NCBI RefSeq assembly: GCF_005877905.1
Contig: NZ_SWDV01000037.1
Span: 20,045-84,044, forward strand
Direction of reading: 5' to 3'
Source: Pseudomonas nicosulfuronedens
GTDB lineage: Bacteria; Pseudomonadota; Gammaproteobacteria; Pseudomonadales; Pseudomonadaceae
Length of the DNA: 64,000 nt
The first letter of the stretch is position 1, and each line of letters begins with the position of its first letter. Shown here one piece after another: positions 47,017 to 56,225 of the stretch. Position numbers and translations under genes: made by a program. Under the pieces are notes generated by a model. The model had not been told where the DNA came from. It saw only the letters and a program-made list of their open reading frames with translations, and ran no database searches.

Positions 47017-50000
47017 ATGGCGTTCTTCACCGCAGCCAGCAAAGCCGACTTCCAGCAACAACTGAAAGCGGCCCTGGCGCAGCACGTCGACGACAAGGGT
47101 CTGCCACAAGTGACCCTGTTCGCCGAGCAGTTCTTCGGTTTCATCTCTCTCGACGAATTGACCCAGCGCAGGCTGTCCGACCTGGTCGGCTGCACGCTGT
47201 CTTCCTGGCGCCTGTTGGAACGCTTCGACCCCACCCAGCCTGAAGTGGCGGTGTACAACCCCGATTACGAAAAGCACGGCTGGCAGTCCACCCACACTGC
47301 CGTGCAGGTGCTGCACCCGGACCAGCCGTTCCTGGTCGACTCGGTGCGCATGGAACTGAACCGCCGCGGCTACAGCATCCATACCCTGCAGACCAACGTG
47401 CTCAGCGTGCGCCGCAACGCCAAGGGCGAGCTGCTGGAAATCCTGCCCAAGAACAGCACCGGCAAGGACGTGCACCAGGAATCGCTGATGTACCTGGAGA
47501 TCGACCGTGTCTCCCAGGCCGGTGAACTGCGCACCCTGGAGAAGGCACTGCTGGAGGTGCTCGGCGAAGTCCGCCTGGCCGTCGCCGACTTCCCGGCCAT
47601 GCGCACCAAGGCCGAAGAGTTGCTGGCCTGGCTGGGCAAGTCCAAGGTCAAGGCCCGTGCGGAAGAAACCGCCGAGGTGCGTGCCTTCCTCGAGTGGCTG
47701 TTGGACAACCATTTCACCTTCCTCGGTTATGAAGAATTCACCGTGCAGGAGGAGGCCGACGGTGGCCATCTGGTGTACGACGAGAAGGCCTTCCTCGGCC
47801 TGACCCGCACCCTGCGCGCCGGCCTGAACAAGGACGACCTGCACATCGAGGATTATGCAGTCGCCTACCTGCGCGAGCCGGTGCTGCTGTCCTTCGCCAA
47901 GGCCTCGCAGCCCAGCCGCGTGCACCGCCCGGCCTACCCGGACTATGTGTCGATCCGCGAGATCGACGCCAAGGGCAAGGTCGTCCGCGAGTTCCGCTTC
48001 CTCGGCCTGTACACCTCGGCGGTTTACGCCGAGAGCGTGTTCGACATCCCGTTCATCCGTGGCAAGGTCGCCGCCGTCCTGAAGAACTCCGGTTTCGACA
48101 GCAAGGCGCACCTGGGCAAGGAGCTGGCTCAGATTCTCGAAGTGCTGCCTCGCGACGACCTGTTCCAGACCCCGGTGGACGAGCTGTACAACACGGCCAT
48201 GTCCATCGTGCAGATCCAGGAGCGCAACAAGATCCGCCTGTTCCTGCGCAAGGACCCGTACGGCCGCTTCGCCTACTGCCTGGCCTACGTGCCGCGTGAC
48301 ATCTATTCCACCGAAACGCGGATGAAGATCCAGCAGGTGCTGATGGAGCGCCTGAAGGCCAGCGACTGTGAGTTCTGGACCTTCTTCTCCGAATCCACCC
48401 TGGCCCGTGTGCAGTTCATCCTGCGCGTCGACCCGAAGAACCGCATCGACGTCGACGCCGCCCAGTTGGAGCAGGAAGCCATCCAGGCCTGCCGTTCCTG
48501 GCAGGACGACTACGCCGCGCTGGTGCTGGAGAACTTCGGCGAAGGGCAGGGCAACAACCTGCTGGAAGACTTCCCGAAAGGCTTCCCGGCCGGCTACCGC
48601 GAGCGTTTCGCCCCGCACTTCGCGGTGGTAGACCTGCAGCACCTGTCCAGCCTGTCCGAGAGCCGCCCGCTGGTGATGAGCTTCTACCAGCCGCTGGCCC
48701 AGGGCGAGCAGCAACTGCACTGCAAGCTGTATCACGCCGACACGCCGCTGGCGCTATCGGACGTCCTGCCGATCCTGGAGAACCTCGGCCTGCGCGTGCT
48801 CGGCGAGTTTCCCTACCGCCTGCGCCACACCAACGGCCGCGAGTACTGGATTCATGACTTCGCCTTCACCTACGCCGAAGGCCTGGACGTCAACATCCAG
48901 GAACTCAACGAAACCCTGCAGGACGCCTTCGTCCATATCGTCAATGGCGATGCCGAGAACGACGCCTTCAACCGCCTGGTGCTGACCGCCGGCCTGCCAT
49001 GGCGCGACGTGGCGCTGCTGCGCGCCTATGCGCGCTACCTCAAGCAGATCCGCCTGGGCTTCGACCTGGGCTACATCGCCAGCGCGCTGAATGCCCATGT
49101 GGACATCGCCCGCGAACTGGTGCGCCTGTTCAAGACCCGCTTCTACCTGGCCCGCAAGCTCACCGCCGAGGACCTGGAAGACAAGCAGCAGAAGCTGGAG
49201 CAGGCCATCCTCACCGCCCTGGACGATGTCCAGGTGCTCAACGAGGACCGCATCCTGCGGCGCTACCTCGACCTGATCAAGGCGACCCTGCGCACCAACT
49301 TCTACCAGCCGGACGCCGCCGGGCAGAACAAGAGCTACTTCAGCTTCAAGTTCAACCCCAAGGCCATCCCGGAAATCCCGCGTCCGACGCCGAAATTCGA
49401 AATCTTCGTCTACTGCCCGCGCGTGGAAGGCGTGCACCTGCGCTTCGGCGACGTGGCTCGGGGTGGCCTGCGCTGGTCCGACCGCGAGGAAGACTTCCGT
49501 ACCGAAGTGCTGGGCCTGGTGAAGGCGCAGCAAGTGAAGAACGCGGTGATCGTACCTACCGGCGCCAAGGGCGGCTTCATCCCGCGCCGCCTGCCGGTCG
49601 GCGGCAGCCGCGATGAAATCCAGGCGGAAGCCATCGCCTGCTACCGCATCTTCATCTCCGGTCTGCTGGACATTACCGACAATCTCAAGGAAGGCCAGGT
49701 CGTGCCACCGGCCAACGTGGTGCGCCACGACGCCGACGACCCCTACCTGGTGGTGGCGGCGGACAAGGGCACCGCGACCTTCTCCGACATCGCCAACGGC
49801 ATCTCCGCCGACTATAACTTCTGGCTTGGCGACGCCTTCGCCTCCGGCGGCTCCGCCGGCTACGACCACAAGGGCATGGGCATCACCGCCCGCGGCGGCT
49901 GGGTCTCGGTGCAGCGTCACTTCCGCGAGCGCGGCATCGACGTGCAGAAGGACAGCGTGACGGTTATCGGCATTGGCGACATGGCCGGCGACGTGTTCGG

Positions 50001-51879
50001 CAACGGCCTGCTGATGTCGGACAAGCTGCAGATGGTCGCGGCGTTCAACCATATGCACATCTTCCTTGACCCCAATCCGGACCCGGCGGCGAGCTTCGCC
50101 GAGCGCCAGCGCCTGTTCAACCTGCCGCGTTCCAGCTGGGCCGACTACGACGCCTCGCTGATCTCCGCCGGTGGCGGCATCTTCCTGCGCAGCGCCAAGA
50201 GCATCACCCTGACCCCGGAAGTGCGCGCGCGCTTCGACATCGATGCCGAGCGCCTGACCCCGACCGAGCTGATCCACGCGCTGCTCAAGGCTCCGGTGGA
50301 CCTGCTGTGGAACGGCGGCATCGGCACCTACGTGAAGTCCAGCGATGAAACCCATGCCGATGTCGGCGACAAGGCCAACGACGGCCTGCGCGTGGACGGC
50401 CGCGACCTGCGGGTGAAAGTGGTGGGCGAGGGCGGCAACCTTGGCATGACGCAGCTGGCGCGGGTCGAATTCGGCCTCAATGGTGGTGCGTGCAACACCG
50501 ACTTCATCGACAACGCTGGTGGTGTGGACTGCTCCGACCACGAGGTGAACATCAAGATCCTGCTCAATGAGGTGGTGACCGCCGGCGACATGACCAGCAA
50601 GCAGCGCAACAAGCTGCTGGCGGAAATGACCGACCAGGTATCCGACCTGGTGCTGGGCAACAACTACAAGCAGACCCAGGCGCTGTCTCTGGCCGAGCGC
50701 CGCGCCCGCGAGCGCATCGCCGAGTACAAGCGTCTGATGAGCGACCTGGAAGGTCGGGGCAAGCTGGATCGTGCGCTAGAGTTCCTGCCCACCGACGAAG
50801 GACTCGCCGAGCGCATCGCCGCTGGTCAGGGGCTGACTCGCGCTGAACTGTCCGTGTTGATTTCCTACAGCAAGATCGATCTGAAGGAACAGTTGCTGGG
50901 TTCGCTGGTACCGGACGACGACTACCTGACCCGCGACATGGAGACGGCCTTCCCGCAGACCCTGGTCGATACCTTCGGCCCGGCCATGCGCAAGCACCGT
51001 CTGAAGCGCGAGATCGTCAGTACGCAGATCGCCAACGACCTGATCAACCACATGGGCATCACCTTCGTGCAGCGCCTGAAGGAGTCCACTGGCATGACGC
51101 CGGCGAACGTGGCCGGTGCCTACGTGATCGTGCGCGATGTCTTCCATCTACCGCATTGGTTCCGCCAGATCGAGGCACTGGATTACCAGGTGCCAGCGGA
51201 GGTGCAGCTGACCCTGATGGACGAACTGATGCGCCTGGGCCGCCGGGCTACCCGCTGGTTCCTGCGCAGCCGTCGCAACGAGCAGGATGCCGCCCGTGAC
51301 GTCGCCCACTTCGGCCCACGCATCGCCGCCCTGGGCCTGAAGCTCAATGAGCTGCTCGAAGGCCCGACCCGCGAGCTGTGGCAGGCACGCTACCAGGCCT
51401 ACGTCGACGCTGGCGTGCCGGAATTGCTGGCACGCATGGTCGCCGGTACCAGTCACCTCTACACCCTGCTGCCGATCATCGAAGCCGCGGACGTCACCGG
51501 CCGCGACCCGGCCGATGTGGCGCGCGCCTACTTCGCCCTGGGCAGCGAGCTGGAATTGACCTGGTACCTGCAGCAGATCAGCTCCCTGCCGGTGGAGAAC
51601 AACTGGCAGGCGCTGGCCCGCGAAGCCTTCCGCGATGACCTGGACTGGCAGCAGCGGGCGATCACCGTCTCCGTGCTGCAGATGCAGGACGGCCCGGCGG
51701 AGATCGATGCGCGGGTAGCGCTCTGGCTGGACCAGCACGGCCCGATGGTGGCTCGCTGGCGCGCCATGCTCGTCGAGTTGCGTGCGTCCACCAGCACTGA
51801 CTACGCCATGTACGCCGTGGCCAACCGCGAACTGCTCGACCTGGCGCAGAGCAACCAGCCGGGCGTCTGCCCCGTCTGA
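47017..51879 (+). CDS. gdhB: NAD-specific glutamate dehydrogenase (large type, GdhB)
   Basis: 1620 residues from ATG at 47017 with GGAG at 47006-47009; TTG/ATG codons upstream lack this spacing. This is the 180-kDa class of catabolic glutamate dehydrogenase that converts glutamate to 2-oxoglutarate and ammonia during arginine and glutamate use. N-terminal ACT-like regulatory domains precede the catalytic core with GGLRWSDREEDFRTE and PTGAKGGFIPRR (about 815-854) and a Rossmann segment VIGIGDMAGDVFGNG (about 984-998). Length equals that of P. aeruginosa GdhB. In that species it is controlled by ArgR; no ArgR site was identified here. Confidence 0.97.
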   Translation: MAFFTAASKADFQQQLKAALAQHVDDKGLPQVTLFAEQFFGFISLDELTQRRLSDLVGCTLSSWRLLERFDPTQPEVAVYNPDYEKHGWQSTHTAVQVLHPDQPFLVDSVRMELNRRGYSIHTLQTNVLSVRRNAKGELLEILPKNSTGKDVHQESLMYLEIDRVSQAGELRTLEKALLEVLGEVRLAVADFPAMRTKAEELLAWLGKSKVKARAEETAEVRAFLEWLLDNHFTFLGYEEFTVQEEADGGHLVYDEKAFLGLTRTLRAGLNKDDLHIEDYAVAYLREPVLLSFAKASQPSRVHRPAYPDYVSIREIDAKGKVVREFRFLGLYTSAVYAESVFDIPFIRGKVAAVLKNSGFDSKAHLGKELAQILEVLPRDDLFQTPVDELYNTAMSIVQIQERNKIRLFLRKDPYGRFAYCLAYVPRDIYSTETRMKIQQVLMERLKASDCEFWTFFSESTLARVQFILRVDPKNRIDVDAAQLEQEAIQACRSWQDDYAALVLENFGEGQGNNLLEDFPKGFPAGYRERFAPHFAVVDLQHLSSLSESRPLVMSFYQPLAQGEQQLHCKLYHADTPLALSDVLPILENLGLRVLGEFPYRLRHTNGREYWIHDFAFTYAEGLDVNIQELNETLQDAFVHIVNGDAENDAFNRLVLTAGLPWRDVALLRAYARYLKQIRLGFDLGYIASALNAHVDIARELVRLFKTRFYLARKLTAEDLEDKQQKLEQAILTALDDVQVLNEDRILRRYLDLIKATLRTNFYQPDAAGQNKSYFSFKFNPKAIPEIPRPTPKFEIFVYCPRVEGVHLRFGDVARGGLRWSDREEDFRTEVLGLVKAQQVKNAVIVPTGAKGGFIPRRLPVGGSRDEIQAEAIACYRIFISGLLDITDNLKEGQVVPPANVVRHDADDPYLVVAADKGTATFSDIANGISADYNFWLGDAFASGGSAGYDHKGMGITARGGWVSVQRHFRERGIDVQKDSVTVIGIGDMAGDVFGNGLLMSDKLQMVAAFNHMHIFLDPNPDPAASFAERQRLFNLPRSSWADYDASLISAGGGIFLRSAKSITLTPEVRARFDIDAERLTPTELIHALLKAPVDLLWNGGIGTYVKSSDETHADVGDKANDGLRVDGRDLRVKVVGEGGNLGMTQLARVEFGLNGGACNTDFIDNAGGVDCSDHEVNIKILLNEVVTAGDMTSKQRNKLLAEMTDQVSDLVLGNNYKQTQALSLAERRARERIAEYKRLMSDLEGRGKLDRALEFLPTDEGLAERIAAGQGLTRAELSVLISYSKIDLKEQLLGSLVPDDDYLTRDMETAFPQTLVDTFGPAMRKHRLKREIVSTQIANDLINHMGITFVQRLKESTGMTPANVAGAYVIVRDVFHLPHWFRQIEALDYQVPAEVQLTLMDELMRLGRRATRWFLRSRRNEQDAARDVAHFGPRIAALGLKLNELLEGPTRELWQARYQAYVDAGVPELLARMVAGTSHLYTLLPIIEAADVTGRDPADVARAYFALGSELELTWYLQQISSLPVENNWQALAREAFRDDLDWQQRAITVSVLQMQDGPAEIDARVALWLDQHGPMVARWRAMLVELRASTSTDYAMYAVANRELLDLAQSNQPGVCPV

Positions 51880-51910
51880 TGCCCTGAACGGCTTGACCTT
51901 TTGATGCTCC

Positions 51911-51938
51911 AGCCCCGCTCAGTGCGGGGCTTTTTTTT
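51911..51938 (+). terminator. Terminator of gdhB
   Basis: GCCCCGC / GCGGGGC around TCAGT, then eight T. 32 bp past the gdhB stop. Confidence 0.94.
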
Positions 51939-51980
51939 CGCCGCTGAAGGACGCCAGTCGCCGGCTTCTGAAATGCAAGC

Positions 51981-52046
51981 CGCGGGCACGGCACGCTCCT
52001 GCAGGAGTCGCCTGGACTCAATCGGCAGGAGCGGGCCACGCCCGCG
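51981..52046. repeat. Diverged REP pair (GGAGCGGGCC type)
   Basis: A reverse copy at about 51981-52002 and a forward copy at 52025-52046 (GCAGGAGCGGGCCACGCCCGCG). The stem sequence differs from the GAGCTTGCTC elements elsewhere, and the reverse arm has extra mismatches. It matches a second REP type known in pseudomonads. Confidence 0.8.
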
Positions 52047-52097
52047 ATATTGAATAGTCGAGGTGTGTCGATGAAGGCTCGACACGAGCCAGCAGAG

Positions 52098-52313
52098 TCA
52101 GCTCCCGCTGCGCCCGTCCTCGCGCGGCTCGGTCAGCGCCCGGCGGTACTTGGCGTACAGCTCATCGGACATATTGCTGGCACCCAGCATCTTCAGCGCG
52201 AAAGACTTCACTTGCTCATCGCTGTACGGCTCATGCTGCGGCGCCGGTTGGCTGGCACAACCCACCAGCCACAGGGGCAGGGTCAGGGAGAGAAGGGCGA
52301 GGGCACGGTTCAT
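52098..52313 (-). CDS. Small lipoprotein, function unknown
   Basis: 71 residues from ATG at 52313. Signal peptide with lipobox LVGC places the lipidated Cys at residue 19; the mature part is about 50 residues, helical and charged (YSDEQVKSFALKMLG). GTG at 52322 would add three residues; neither start has a good binding site. By the lipobox it is an inner- or outer-membrane lipoprotein; the residue after Cys is Ala, which favours the outer membrane. Confidence 0.72.
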   Translation of the reverse strand: MNRALALLSLTLPLWLVGCASQPAPQHEPYSDEQVKSFALKMLGASNMSDELYAKYRRALTEPREDGRSGS

Positions 52314-52512
52314 GGTTTTCACACGCAGGCTGGTTCGGGATGGTTGTCAGGCTATCAACCGCTCGAAGCGAGCAGAAATCATCCCGTTCAATAGTGGGTA
52401 TCGTTTCTGGCGACTTCGGACGCTTTAGTCCTACAGAAAGTTCCCGGCTGCGGCGTTTTACGGCGAATGCGGATATCCTTTCCGGCTGTTTATCCCTATT
52501 CAGGACCTCCCC

Positions 52513-53043
52513 ATGAAAGCGCAACTCGTCGAACTCCTCACGCTGATCAGCTCCGGCTGCCTGGGCGAGGACGAGATCCAGCAGGTCGCCGACGAGGCTT
52601 CGCAGGCCTACGCCGATCCGGCGGCCTTCCTCGCGGCCAATCCAGACATCAATTACGACGACGATTTCCCCATCCCGCTTGGGGAGTGGGTTGTCGTCGG
52701 CAGCCTGCCGGAGATCGTGCTGTTCATGGGCGACAGCTATGAAGAGCTGTTCGGCGAGATCCGTGCCTCCTTCGACCCGAGCGTGAGCTTCGTGCTGCAG
52801 GCCAAGCAACTGCGCAAGGCCGAGCCGCTGGCCGCGCTGAACCGCATCCAGACCCAGCTCGGCGCGCTCTACCCGGAAAAGGGCGGTTACGTGCTGGTGG
52901 ACTTCAGCGAGCCGCTGGATACCGAACTGCAGTGTGTGCTGGTCTATCGCAATGACCTGGAGCGCGTCCTGGCACTCTGCGTGGATATCGGCATTCCCGC
53001 CGTACCAGCACTGCAGGCCGCCCAGGAAACGGATCAGGCCTGA
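52513..53043 (+). CDS. Acidic conserved hypothetical protein
   Basis: 176 residues, not recognised. Strongly acidic, no signal peptide or membrane helix. An N-terminal helical segment (about 1-45) is followed by NYDDDFPIPLGEW and a mixed alpha/beta region; the last third repeats L-x-L and V-x-V patterns. AGGA before the ATG supports the start. Overlaps the convergent HTH gene by ten bases. The acidic single-domain shape is like that of some immunity proteins, but no toxin is adjacent, so no role is proposed. Confidence 0.75.
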   Translation: MKAQLVELLTLISSGCLGEDEIQQVADEASQAYADPAAFLAANPDINYDDDFPIPLGEWVVVGSLPEIVLFMGDSYEELFGEIRASFDPSVSFVLQAKQLRKAEPLAALNRIQTQLGALYPEKGGYVLVDFSEPLDTELQCVLVYRNDLERVLALCVDIGIPAVPALQAAQETDQA

Positions 53044-53246
53044 TCCGGCTGGGTCATCAGCAGCAGGGCGCCCAGGTCCACCAGGAGCTGGTCGCCTATG
53101 CAGCGTGTCGGGATTGCTCCCTGATCGATCCAGCGCTGCACAATGGCCTGACGGTCGGTCAGGCCAATCAGCTGCGCAAAGCGCTGTGGCGTCACGTAAT
53201 AGCCGCCCGTGACCAGGTCCGGGTCGAATCCGCTTTCCTCGCTCAT
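53034..53246 (-). CDS. Small helix-turn-helix protein (Cox/excisionase-like)
   Basis: 70 residues. YVTPQRFAQLIGLTDRQAIVQRWIDQG-IP followed by a short beta hairpin and VDLGALL is the pattern of phage Cox/excisionase and AlpA-type winged helix proteins. It is divergent from the XRE-like gene, with the palindrome at 53313 between them. No integrase or other phage gene is near, so it is a stand-alone regulator or a remnant. Confidence 0.7.
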   Translation of the reverse strand: MSEESGFDPDLVTGGYYVTPQRFAQLIGLTDRQAIVQRWIDQGAIPTRCIGDQLLVDLGALLLMTQPDQA

Positions 53247-53312
53247 GCTCTGTCCCGCACCATCCCGTCCTTCTGATCCATGGTTCTACTTGGGTCTGGA
53301 TGATGAATTTAT

Positions 53313-53325
53313 CCTAATTATTAGG
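53313..53325. promoter_or_regulatory. Palindromic operator candidate between two divergent HTH genes
   Basis: CCTAAT-T-ATTAGG, a perfect 6-1-6 inverted repeat in the most AT-rich part of this region, 67 bp upstream of the start of the minus-strand HTH gene and 45 bp upstream of the XRE gene (measured from the ATG at 53370). It could bind a dimer of either protein. Confidence 0.6.
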
Positions 53326-53369
53326 GTGTTTTTCCGGGTTTTGGCAGTCTCGGAGATGGATGACGCATG

Positions 53370-53780
53370 ATGAAGAAACGTTTCCTGTTCACTGCGGGAG
53401 AAAGACTACGGGCGCTTCGCTCGTTGACGGGACTGTCGCGCCGCGCTTTCGCCGAGACGGTCGGCATGAAGCCCAAGGATGTGGAGAACATCGAGTACGG
53501 CAACCAGCGCATGCGTGATCTGGACTTCCAGAAGGTCTGCAGTGTGTACCCGGACTTCAGCCGCTGGATCACCTATGAAGGACCGATCGATTCGGACGAA
53601 GTGAACTGGAAGGTGGAAGATTCCGCCCAGCGCGCGGCGGTCTACCTGGTGAAAAGCAATCCGCAGTTGCTGGCGACTTTGGGGCTCAGCCTGGAAGAGT
53701 GGCGCGCCCGGCATCATGAGGTGCTGGAAAGCCTGGACGAGGAAGAGCGCCACCTCGGCGAAGAAGCGCTTGAGGAGTGA
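53370..53780 (+). CDS. XRE-like helix-turn-helix regulator
   Basis: 136 residues; ATG at 53367 is an alternative giving one residue more. The first 60 residues read as a Cro/C1-type HTH (LRALRSLTGLSRRAFAETVG, then VENIEYGNQRM), followed by a helical C-terminal region ending in a very acidic tail (DEEERHLGEEALEE). Targets unknown. Converges on the next gene, nine bases away. Confidence 0.8.
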   Translation: MKKRFLFTAGERLRALRSLTGLSRRAFAETVGMKPKDVENIEYGNQRMRDLDFQKVCSVYPDFSRWITYEGPIDSDEVNWKVEDSAQRAAVYLVKSNPQLLATLGLSLEEWRARHHEVLESLDEEERHLGEEALEE

Positions 53781-53789
53781 TGCCGCGGG

Positions 53790-54671
53790 TCAGCCGGTCT
53801 TGCCGGCGCGGCGCAGATACGCAATTACATCCGGAGCGCCGGCCTCCCGCAGGCCCCGGCCGAAGGCATCGGACTGCGGGTGGTCGCGAGGCAACAGCAG
53901 GCTCTCCGGGGTTTCCGAGTTGAACAGTCCGAAGCGGGCGTAGGGCATGCCGGTCTCCAGCAACAGTTCCATGAAGGACGCGTCGCTCCAGGCCTTGGCC
54001 GGCATGGCCAGCATGTGGAAGTCGCGCTCCAGCTCATCCAGTGCAGAGGATTGCAGTTCAAAGCGCTGGATGCTCGCTGGCAGAATGATCTCCAGCCCGC
54101 GGCGACGGGCGTAGACCACCGCATTGGCCAGTTCGCAGGGGTGATTGTCGTCGTCCCAGAACAACCGCGCGCCGTGCCAGCCCGCACTGCGCAACAGCAG
54201 CGGCGCCTTGCGCTCGAAGCCGGGCAGCGCCACGCCCAGCACCTTGGTGAAGTCGTTGTAACTGATGATCCGTACCTTGCGGCACTGCTCGCAGTTGGAG
54301 AGCTCTTCAAGGCCCGCCAGGGGGCTGTCGAGCAGGCTGCGGCAGCAAAGGCCGTCGATGCTGCGAATATCAACGGCGGGATGCTCTTCGCGGTGGCTGG
54401 CCACCAGGCGCTTGAGAACGGTATGGATGCGTGCCTTGTCTTCCTGTACCGGTCCGGACAGCGCGCCGCGCGGCAGGTCGATCAGCCGGTACAGCGGCGG
54501 CCCGGATTGCCAGCCAAGGCCGGCGCGCCATTCGGGCAGGGGCTCGAAGGGCAGGGACAGGCTCCGACTGCGTTCGGCGATATTGCGCCCATCAGTACTG
54601 CCGATGCCCAGGCGCTGGGCAAGGGCGGCCAGCCGACTGGTTACGCTGCGAGGACGAGGTGGTTGACTCAT
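53790..54671 (-). CDS. Conserved hypothetical protein, function unknown
   Basis: 293 residues. It resembles a Pseudomonas hypothetical family whose function I do not know. Visible: a basic N-terminal tail, a Cys pair CEQC near residue 125-128 with another CC near 109, and FWDDDNHPCELANAVVYARRR in the middle. No signal peptide or membrane helix. Possibly a metal-binding cytoplasmic protein. The short N-terminal region overlaps nothing. Confidence 0.72.
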   Translation of the reverse strand: MSQPPRPRSVTSRLAALAQRLGIGSTDGRNIAERSRSLSLPFEPLPEWRAGLGWQSGPPLYRLIDLPRGALSGPVQEDKARIHTVLKRLVASHREEHPAVDIRSIDGLCCRSLLDSPLAGLEELSNCEQCRKVRIISYNDFTKVLGVALPGFERKAPLLLRSAGWHGARLFWDDDNHPCELANAVVYARRRGLEIILPASIQRFELQSSALDELERDFHMLAMPAKAWSDASFMELLLETGMPYARFGLFNSETPESLLLPRDHPQSDAFGRGLREAGAPDVIAYLRRAGKTG

Positions 54672-54821
54672 GGACGACGCAAGACTCCCGATGGCCGGCT
54701 GGTCCGTGCAGGAAGCGCCGGGCCCGATGCGCGGCGAATTGCCCTAAGCATAGAAAACCCTGGCGCCGTAGGGCGCATGCGTTGTGGCAAAATTCTTTCC
54801 TTCACTTTCCAGGAGGCCTCC

Positions 54822-55043
54822 ATGGCTTGCGTCGTACTGGATATTTCCCTGCCGACGGAGCGTCTGCAAGCGCTCTATCGCGGGCAGGCCAACCGGGTGC
54901 AGGTGCGTAGCCGCGATGGTCGGCACATCAACTTGCCGGCGCATCACCTGCGTCCATTCGTCACTCATTCCGGAGTTCACGGCAGCTTCGAGCTGGAATT
55001 CGACGATTCCGGGCGGCTGCTGGCGCTGCGTCGCCTCGCCTGA
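54822..55043 (+). CDS. DUF2835 family protein
   Basis: 73 residues from ATG at 54822 with AGGAGG at 54811-54816. The short beta-rich sequence ([42 protein letters not shown]) is the DUF2835 pattern. Function unknown. It lies upstream of pyrD, as its likely orthologue does in P. aeruginosa. Confidence 0.88.
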   Translation: MACVVLDISLPTERLQALYRGQANRVQVRSRDGRHINLPAHHLRPFVTHSGVHGSFELEFDDSGRLLALRRLA

Positions 55044-55059
55044 GCGAGGGCGGGCTGGC

Positions 55060-55065
55060 TATAAT
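55060..55065 (+). promoter_or_regulatory. Consensus -10 box upstream of pyrD
   Basis: TATAAT, 32 bp before the pyrD ATG, placing the transcript start near 55072 and giving a leader of about 25 nt. No matching -35 hexamer is seen at 16-18 bp; TGGC just upstream is close to but not an extended -10. Confidence 0.5.
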
Positions 55066-55096
55066 AGCGCCCCATTTTGCCGACCGATGCCCGACC

Positions 55097-56122
55097 ATGT
55101 ACAGCCTGGCCCGCGAGCTCCTGTTCAAGCTCTCCCCGGAAACCTCCCATGAATTGTCCATCGACCTGATCGGCGCCGGTGGCCGCCTGGGCCTTAACGG
55201 CCTGCTGACCCAGGCGCCGAAAAGCCTGCCGGTAAAGGTCATGGGCCTGGAGTTTGCCAACCCAGTGGGGCTGGCGGCCGGCCTGGACAAGAATGGTGAG
55301 GCCATCGATGGCTTCGCCCAACTGGGCTTCGGTTTCGTGGAGATCGGCACCGTCACCCCGCGTCCGCAGCCGGGCAACCCGAAGCCGCGCCTCTTCCGCC
55401 TGCCGCAAGCTACCGCGATCATCAATCGCATGGGCTTCAACAACCACGGCGTCGATCACCTGATCGAGCGGGTCAGGGCTGCGAAATACAAGGGCGTGCT
55501 GGGTATCAACATCGGCAAGAACTTCGATACCCCGGTCGAGCGCGCGGTGGATGACTACCTGATCTGCCTGGACAAGGTCTACGCCCATGCCAGCTACGTC
55601 ACGGTCAACGTCAGCTCGCCAAACACCCCCGGCCTGCGCAGCCTGCAGTTCGGTGATTCGCTCAAGCAACTGCTCGAAGCGTTGCGCCTGCGCCAGGAAG
55701 ACCTGGCCGTGCAGCACGGTCGTCGCGTGCCGCTGGCGATCAAGATCGCGCCGGACATGAGCGATGAGGAGACCGCGATGGTCGCCGCCGCGCTGATCGA
55801 GTCGGGCATGGATGCGGTGATCGCGACCAACACCACCCTGGGGCGCGAAGGCGTGGAGCACCTGCCGTTCGGTAACGAGGCGGGAGGCCTGTCGGGTGCT
55901 CCGGTGCGCGAGAAGAGCACCCACATCGTCAAGGTGCTGGCGGGTGAACTGGGTGGTCGTCTGCCGATCATCGCCGCTGGCGGTATCACCGAGGGCGCGC
56001 ATGCGGCGGAAAAGATCGCCGCAGGTGCGAGCCTGGTACAGATCTATTCCGGGTTCATCTACAAGGGTCCGGCGCTGATTCGCGAAGCGGTGGACGCCAT
56101 TGCGGCGGCCAAGCGGACATAA
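55097..56122 (+). CDS. pyrD: Dihydroorotate dehydrogenase, class 2 (quinone)
   Basis: 341 residues. PyrD oxidises dihydroorotate to orotate with quinone as acceptor, at the inner membrane. The class 2 N-terminal helix pair is present ([21 protein letters not shown]), then FMN-barrel motifs [27 protein letters not shown] with the catalytic Ser, and GGI near the C-terminus. Length matches E. coli PyrD. Confidence 0.97.
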   Translation: MYSLARELLFKLSPETSHELSIDLIGAGGRLGLNGLLTQAPKSLPVKVMGLEFANPVGLAAGLDKNGEAIDGFAQLGFGFVEIGTVTPRPQPGNPKPRLFRLPQATAIINRMGFNNHGVDHLIERVRAAKYKGVLGINIGKNFDTPVERAVDDYLICLDKVYAHASYVTVNVSSPNTPGLRSLQFGDSLKQLLEALRLRQEDLAVQHGRRVPLAIKIAPDMSDEETAMVAAALIESGMDAVIATNTTLGREGVEHLPFGNEAGGLSGAPVREKSTHIVKVLAGELGGRLPIIAAGGITEGAHAAEKIAAGASLVQIYSGFIYKGPALIREAVDAIAAAKRT

Positions 56123-56143
56123 GTACCGATAGCAGAAATAAGT

Positions 56144-56180
56144 AGGGCTCCTTTCGGAGCCCTTGGGCTTGCGCCCTTTT
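56144..56180. terminator. Tandem terminator hairpins after pyrD
   Basis: First stem AGGGCTCC / GGAGCCCT with a TTTC loop, then GGGC / GCCC with a TTGC loop followed by TTTT. It lies between the convergent pyrD and rmf genes. Confidence 0.8.
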
Positions 56181-56225
56181 CCGCCCGGATGGGGCGGCTT
56201 GGGGAAGTCGTGGGTGACCCTGGAT

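Noticed and set aside
48754..50541. A 595-residue open frame antisense to gdhB
   Set aside because: Shadow of gdhB with His/Val/Gln-biased composition.
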